Assembly: GCA_031288955.1 (NCBI GenBank)
Contig: JAITQJ010000153.1
Coordinates: forward strand, 1 to 7,107
Direction: 5' to 3'
Source: Planctomycetaceae bacterium
Lineage (GTDB): Bacteria; Planctomycetota; Planctomycetia; Pirellulales; Thermoguttaceae
Length of the DNA stretch: 7,107 nt
The notes under the pieces were generated by a model. The model did not search any database and was not told where the DNA came from. It saw nothing but the letters and a program-made list of their open reading frames with translations. This document shows positions 5,004 through 7,107 of the stretch, in pieces; positions within the stretch are counted from its first letter, which is position 1, and the number at the start of each line of letters is the position of its first letter. Both the position numbers and the translations under genes were made by a program.

Positions 5004-5836
5004 GCGAAAATATCTATAAGCCGGACTTGATGGAAATCCTCGAAATTACGCAGCATACCGCTGACGTAAAGTCGGTGAGAATCCGGTTCATTGACGAGCA
5101 GCAGCAGAAAAATGTCTCGTTTAACGTGGGGCAGTTCGGAATGTTCAGCGTCTTCGGCTGCGGCGAGTCGGTTTTCAATATCTGTTCGAGTTCTAACTGG
5201 AAAAATTATTTGGAGTTTTGTTTCCGCAAGACGGGACGTTTAACCGAGGCGATGTGGGAGACGGCGGTCGGCGATACGATTGGTTTCCGGGGACCTTACG
5301 GTAATTCGTATCCGATGGCATCTTGGGAAGGCAAAGACCTTGTGTTTGTTGCCGGCGGAATAGCGATGCCGCCGATACGGTGTGCCATTTGGTACGCTTT
5401 GGAGAATCGGGAAAAGTACGGCAAGATAACCATTGTCTATGGTGCGAGAACGGTGGGCGACCTTGTTTTTAGGGACGATTTGTCAAAATGGCAGGAATAT
5501 CCGAATGTCGATGTGCTGCAAACGGTTGACCCTGGCGGGGAAACGCCGCAGTGGACGGGCAAGATTGGTTTTGTGCCGAACGTGTTGAAGGAGGCGAGGT
5601 TTAATGCTCAAAACGCCGCTGCGCTGGTTGTTGGACCGCCGGTGATGATAAAGTTTTCGTTACCGGTGTTGGCGGAGGCGGGACTGGCGGACGAAAACAT
5701 TTATACGAGTTTGGAGAACCGGATGAAGTGCGGCATCGGCAAATGCGGACGGTGCAACTGCGGACCGGTGTACGTGTGTAAGGAAGGACCTGTTTTCACC
5801 TTGAAAGCACTAAAGTCTCTGCCGGAAGATTATTGA
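5000..5836 (+). CDS. FAD/NAD(P)-binding [2Fe-2S] electron-transfer subunit (hydrogenase gamma / PyrK type)
   Basis: A 278-residue protein of the ferredoxin-NADP reductase fold, passing electrons between NAD(P)H, FAD and a [2Fe-2S] cluster. In order: a beta-barrel with VGQFGMF around residues 43-49; a flavin-binding segment FNICSSS (59-65) in place of the usual R-x-Y-S/T; GPYGNSYP (98-105); the NAD(P)-binding stretch FVAGGIAMPPIR (116-127); VYGAR; VVGPPVMIKF; and a C-terminal cluster motif with Cys244, Cys249, Cys252 and Cys260 (C-x4-C-x2-C-x7-C), the DHOD-B-type [2Fe-2S] site, with an extra Cys254. Length and order fit the gamma subunit of NiFe hydrogenases/sulfhydrogenases and the related AsrB and PyrK proteins. 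No hydrogenase, sulfite reductase or dihydroorotate dehydrogenase partner is in the window. It overlaps atpC by 4 bp, with AAAGGA at 4992-4997 as a close ribosome-binding site. Superfamily is certain; the partner is unknown. Confidence 0.85.
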   Translation: MSENIYKPDLMEILEITQHTADVKSVRIRFIDEQQQKNVSFNVGQFGMFSVFGCGESVFNICSSSNWKNYLEFCFRKTGRLTEAMWETAVGDTIGFRGPYGNSYPMASWEGKDLVFVAGGIAMPPIRCAIWYALENREKYGKITIVYGARTVGDLVFRDDLSKWQEYPNVDVLQTVDPGGETPQWTGKIGFVPNVLKEARFNAQNAAALVVGPPVMIKFSLPVLAEAGLADENIYTSLENRMKCGIGKCGRCNCGPVYVCKEGPVFTLKALKSLPEDY

Positions 5837-5856
5837 CGGATTATCCTCTCTAGACT

Positions 5857-6009
5857 CTAATAGAATACGCCATAACCTGTGCGATTCTCGGCACAAGAGC
5901 GGGAGGTGTTAGCCCTCCGATGGCGGCCATTTACTCCGCTGACTTCTTGATTGTCAACGTAACCTTCAATGATGTCTTTGACCAAAATTTCGTGTAAGGA
6001 TATTTGCAT
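5857..6009 (-). pseudogene. Probable N-terminal remnant of a DUF262 (GmrSD-like) protein
   Basis: A 50-codon minus-strand frame starts with ATG at 6009-6007 and stops at 5859-5857. Its first 25 or so residues, MQISLHEILVKDIIEGYVDN then QEVSG, resemble the conserved start of DUF262 proteins, a family containing the nuclease GmrSD and related restriction factors (pattern M.I.L.EITVR.L.E.Y.DN.E.GV.G). The DUF262 core (IRP.YQREFVW-like, nuclease residues) is absent. After about Gly25 the sequence becomes unrelated and Arg/Ser-rich, as if a junction with other DNA lies near 5935. It is at most a relic. The match is by remembered pattern over a short stretch. Confidence 0.45.
5902..5918. repeat. 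Short hairpin containing GTTAGCCC
   Basis: GGAGG (5902-5906) and CCTCC (5914-5918) pair around a 7-nt loop. The internal GTTAGCCC (5908-5915) is the reverse complement of GGGCTAAC at 2576-2583, hinting at a small dispersed motif. It lies in the part of the DUF262 scrap that no longer resembles the family. Confidence 0.4.
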
Positions 6010-6031
6010 AATACTGTTTCGTAATAAGTGA

Positions 6032-6075
6032 CTTCGGAGATAAATTGCTTCGGAGCCGCAATCGTAAGATTGCGG
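6032..6075. repeat. Two adjacent hairpins, REP-like, beside the transposase remnant
   Basis: CTTCGGAG occurs at 6032-6039 and 6048-6055; as RNA the two copies pair with each other over 8 bp (two G-U pairs) around ATAAATTG. Immediately after comes CCGCAATC (6056-6063), a GTAA tetraloop and GATTGCGG (6068-6075), a perfect 8-bp stem. The GGAG just 5' of the perfect stem recalls the conserved GTAG/GGAG tetranucleotide of REP elements mobilised by Y1 transposases. It lies 14 bp beyond the stop of the minus-strand transposase fragment. Confidence 0.6.
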
Positions 6076-6089
6076 GGTTAAACATTACG

Positions 6090-6287
6090 TTATTGTTCTC
6101 TCACATATTTACACGCCGCTTCCACTGTGTCATCATTCCACAAACAGCGTCCGCTTCCGGCGCGTGACCATAATTTTTCTTTTGTAAATAATCCGCTGCT
6201 TTTCAAATTCATCGTACTGCGTGCCTTCAAATCCCGCAAAATCTTTTTTTGGATAGTGTCCACAAACGAAAAGTACCCTGATTGCAT
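6090..6287 (-). pseudogene. C-terminal remnant of a Y1 (IS200/REP-associated) transposase
   Basis: A minus-strand frame of 65 codons. Residues IQKKILRDLKARSTMNLK and, later, LWSRAGSGRCLWNDDTVEAA followed by CKYVREQ resemble the C-terminal third of Y1-family transposases found in planctomycetes, where a chain such as LK..A...L then W...GS.R.LW....V..A..YV..EQ follows the catalytic region. The family makes single-strand cuts with one tyrosine and a His-x-His metal site. The His-x-His part is missing: the frame continues upstream to about 6333 but has no family resemblance there. The protein ends exactly at EQ, where relatives continue a little, so it is called a fragment. The nearby hairpins at 6032-6075 fit an IS200/REP-type end. 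The match is from memory and needs a profile search. Confidence 0.5.
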
Positions 6288-6310
6288 TAAGATATTTTTC
6301 GCAGTATAAT
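6282..6310 (+). promoter_or_regulatory. Strong candidate promoter producing a leaderless mRNA
   Basis: TTGCAT (6282-6287), a 17-bp spacer and a perfect TATAAT (6305-6310). The -10 overlaps the ATG at 6309, so that ATG cannot be in the transcript; initiation would fall near 6317-6318, exactly at the next in-frame ATG. This decides the start of the following gene. Confidence 0.55.
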
Positions 6311-6317
6311 GCGTTCT

Positions 6318-6824
6318 ATGCTGCGTTTGCGTTTAACAATCGGTTTGACGGCGATAATGTTTGTGCTGCTGACCAGCGGGCAATCCAGAGCGGATATCAA
6401 TGCCCAACTTGACCAGCGTTTGCAGCAGTATCGGCAGTCGCTGCAGCAGCGTGCCGCAAAACTTTCGCCGGAATTGCAGCAAAAAATCAAAGTGCAAGCC
6501 GAGCGGACGGTTAAAACCGGTTTGGCAAAGTTTCGCGGCGGACAACTGAATATACGTGTTGCTCTGCCGAGTTGGAAAGCAGCACAGGAACATATCTGTT
6601 TTCTTACAAGACACTGTCCGTTCGGCAGTTCACCTTTTGAATTGACCGTCTGGCTGCATTGTCTCGCTCCGGCAGTCCTCACTGGTTCAACCATTCCGAA
6701 AACAGCAGAGTCGCTGCCGTTCGTGCCGCACAAGTTGGCAAGCGTTTCACTTTCTTTCCGTTCTTTTGAGCAGCCTGTTGCGTTTTTCGTCAGGATTGCT
6801 GAAATCACCGTCTTGCGGATTTGA
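6318..6824 (+). CDS. Small secreted protein of unknown function, possibly chimeric at the C-terminus
   Basis: I do not recognise the family. The 168-residue product from the ATG at 6318 begins with a Sec signal peptide (MLRLRLTIGLTAIMFVLLTS, cleavage about SRA/D near residue 25). A Gln/Arg/Leu-rich, probably helical or coiled-coil segment follows (DINAQLDQRLQQYRQSLQQR and on to about TGLAKF, residue 70). From about residue 72 the character changes: no heptad-like helix, many Ser/Pro/Phe/Cys, ending in ITVLRI. The change suggests a frameshift or an inserted sequence around 6530, and the minus strand is also open across this area. The ATG at 6309 is rejected because it lies in the TATAAT box of the promoter; no ribosome-binding site precedes either ATG. 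The first half is likely real; the second may not be native. Confidence 0.5.
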   Translation: MLRLRLTIGLTAIMFVLLTSGQSRADINAQLDQRLQQYRQSLQQRAAKLSPELQQKIKVQAERTVKTGLAKFRGGQLNIRVALPSWKAAQEHICFLTRHCPFGSSPFELTVWLHCLAPAVLTGSTIPKTAESLPFVPHKLASVSLSFRSFEQPVAFFVRIAEITVLRI

Positions 6825-6988
6825 TTGACTTCTTGCAGACAATTTTGCACACGAAGTACCGGCAATAATTGTCTAACGCTTCGGGTGCGGTCGTTTTTAT
6901 TTTGGAATACGAAACAACACAATGCTGTTCCGTATTTCAAAAATAAAACCGGCTTTTCACGTCAACAACTCAATCAACAACAATTCAA
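6825..6988. other. Intergenic region before the DUF1559 gene
   Basis: A 164-bp stretch without a gene. Its only clear structure is the inverted repeat at 6895-6948. The last 40 bases are A/C-rich (CAACAACTCAATCAACAACA), likely an unstructured leader. No Shine-Dalgarno or convincing promoter is visible. Confidence 0.5.
6895..6948. terminator. Long imperfect inverted repeat, possible bidirectional terminator
   Basis: TTTTATTTTGGAATACGAAA plus CA (6895-6916) and its imperfect reverse complement TGTTCCGTATTTCAAAAATA plus AAA (6926-6948) enclose a 9-nt loop. The arms match over about 22 bp with a few mismatches and one indel. The A/T-rich outer ends give a U-tract on the minus strand and a U-rich entry on the plus strand. 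It could equally be a small palindromic mobile repeat. It lies 41 bp before the DUF1559 gene. Confidence 0.5.
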
Positions 6989-7107
6989 ATGAAAAAAGCC
7001 TTTACATTAGTCGAGTTACTCGTTGTGATAGCGATTATCGGCATTTTGGTTGCGCTGCTTTTGCCTGCCGTCCAGACGGCACGGGAAGCGGCGCGGCGGA
7101 TGTCCTG
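6989..7107 (+). CDS. DUF1559 / type II secretion prepilin-like protein, N-terminal end (3' partial)
   Basis: The frame opens at ATG 6989 and runs off the window after 39 codons. The product begins MKKAFTLVELLVVIAIIGIL and continues VALLLPAVQTAREAARRMS, the type IV prepilin/pseudopilin N-terminal methylation helix with Phe-Thr-Leu-Val-Glu after the short basic leader. The Glu (residue 9) is the conserved fifth residue of the mature pilin, and cleavage is expected before Phe5; an Ala at residue 4 replaces the usual Gly. The LLPAVQ.AREAARRM(S/Q)C-type continuation is the hallmark of DUF1559 proteins, which are expanded into many copies in planctomycetes and are exported or surface proteins of unknown role. 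No Shine-Dalgarno is visible before the ATG. Confidence 0.92.
   Translation, partial: MKKAFTLVELLVVIAIIGILVALLLPAVQTAREAARRMS

Noticed and set aside
6287..6940. Minus-strand frame of 217 codons opposite the small secreted protein
   Set aside because: Cys/Ser/Arg-rich with no recognised domain. It is kept only as a hint that the 6530-6835 stretch may be an inserted sequence.

Overview
The window looks like a chromosomal segment of a planctomycete (Planctomycetota, probably Pirellulales-like). Three things suggest this: a DUF1559-type prepilin-like gene start at the right edge (MKKAFTLVELLVVIAIIGIL...), a Tat-exported sugar isomerase/epimerase-like protein next to a Gfo/Idh/MocA oxidoreductase, and weak or absent Shine-Dalgarno sites before several genes. 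Lineage is inferred from gene families only; no rRNA or tRNA gene is visible. All genes that look intact are on the + strand.

Left part (1-2362), a probable carbohydrate module. It holds the C-terminal end of a Gfo/Idh/MocA oxidoreductase (1-240), a Tat-exported TIM-barrel isomerase/epimerase-like protein (402-1295), and a secreted five-bladed beta-propeller related to GH43/GH130-type glycosidases (1379-2362). Candidate promoters precede the second and third genes, so they need not be one operon.

Centre (2647-5836), redox and energy genes. A fumarate-reductase/aspartate-oxidase-superfamily flavoprotein (2647-4485) starts at TTG and carries a 34-residue low-complexity insertion encoded by a heptanucleotide repeat. 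After a terminator-like hairpin, a promoter candidate and a perfect 10-bp-arm palindrome come atpC (F1 epsilon, 4590-5003) and, overlapping it by 4 bp, an FAD/NAD(P)/[2Fe-2S] electron-transfer subunit of the hydrogenase-gamma / DHOD-PyrK type (5000-5836). No atpD and no hydrogenase catalytic subunits are in the window.

Right part (5837-6988), mostly decayed DNA. On the minus strand there are a probable N-terminal scrap of a DUF262 protein (5857-6009) and a C-terminal scrap of a Y1/IS200-like transposase (6090-6287), with two adjacent hairpins between them. A small secreted protein (6318-6824) follows, probably made from a leaderless mRNA, and its second half looks unlike its first. A long imperfect inverted repeat (6895-6948) lies before the DUF1559 gene.

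A recurring theme is period-7 repeat DNA at three loci (251-348, 2594-2628, 3988-4089). One forms a large intergenic inverted repeat, one supplies a near-consensus promoter, and one lies in frame inside a gene. I see no convincing new defence or enzymatic system; the repeat family and the unusual atpC-reductase coupling are the most distinctive signals.
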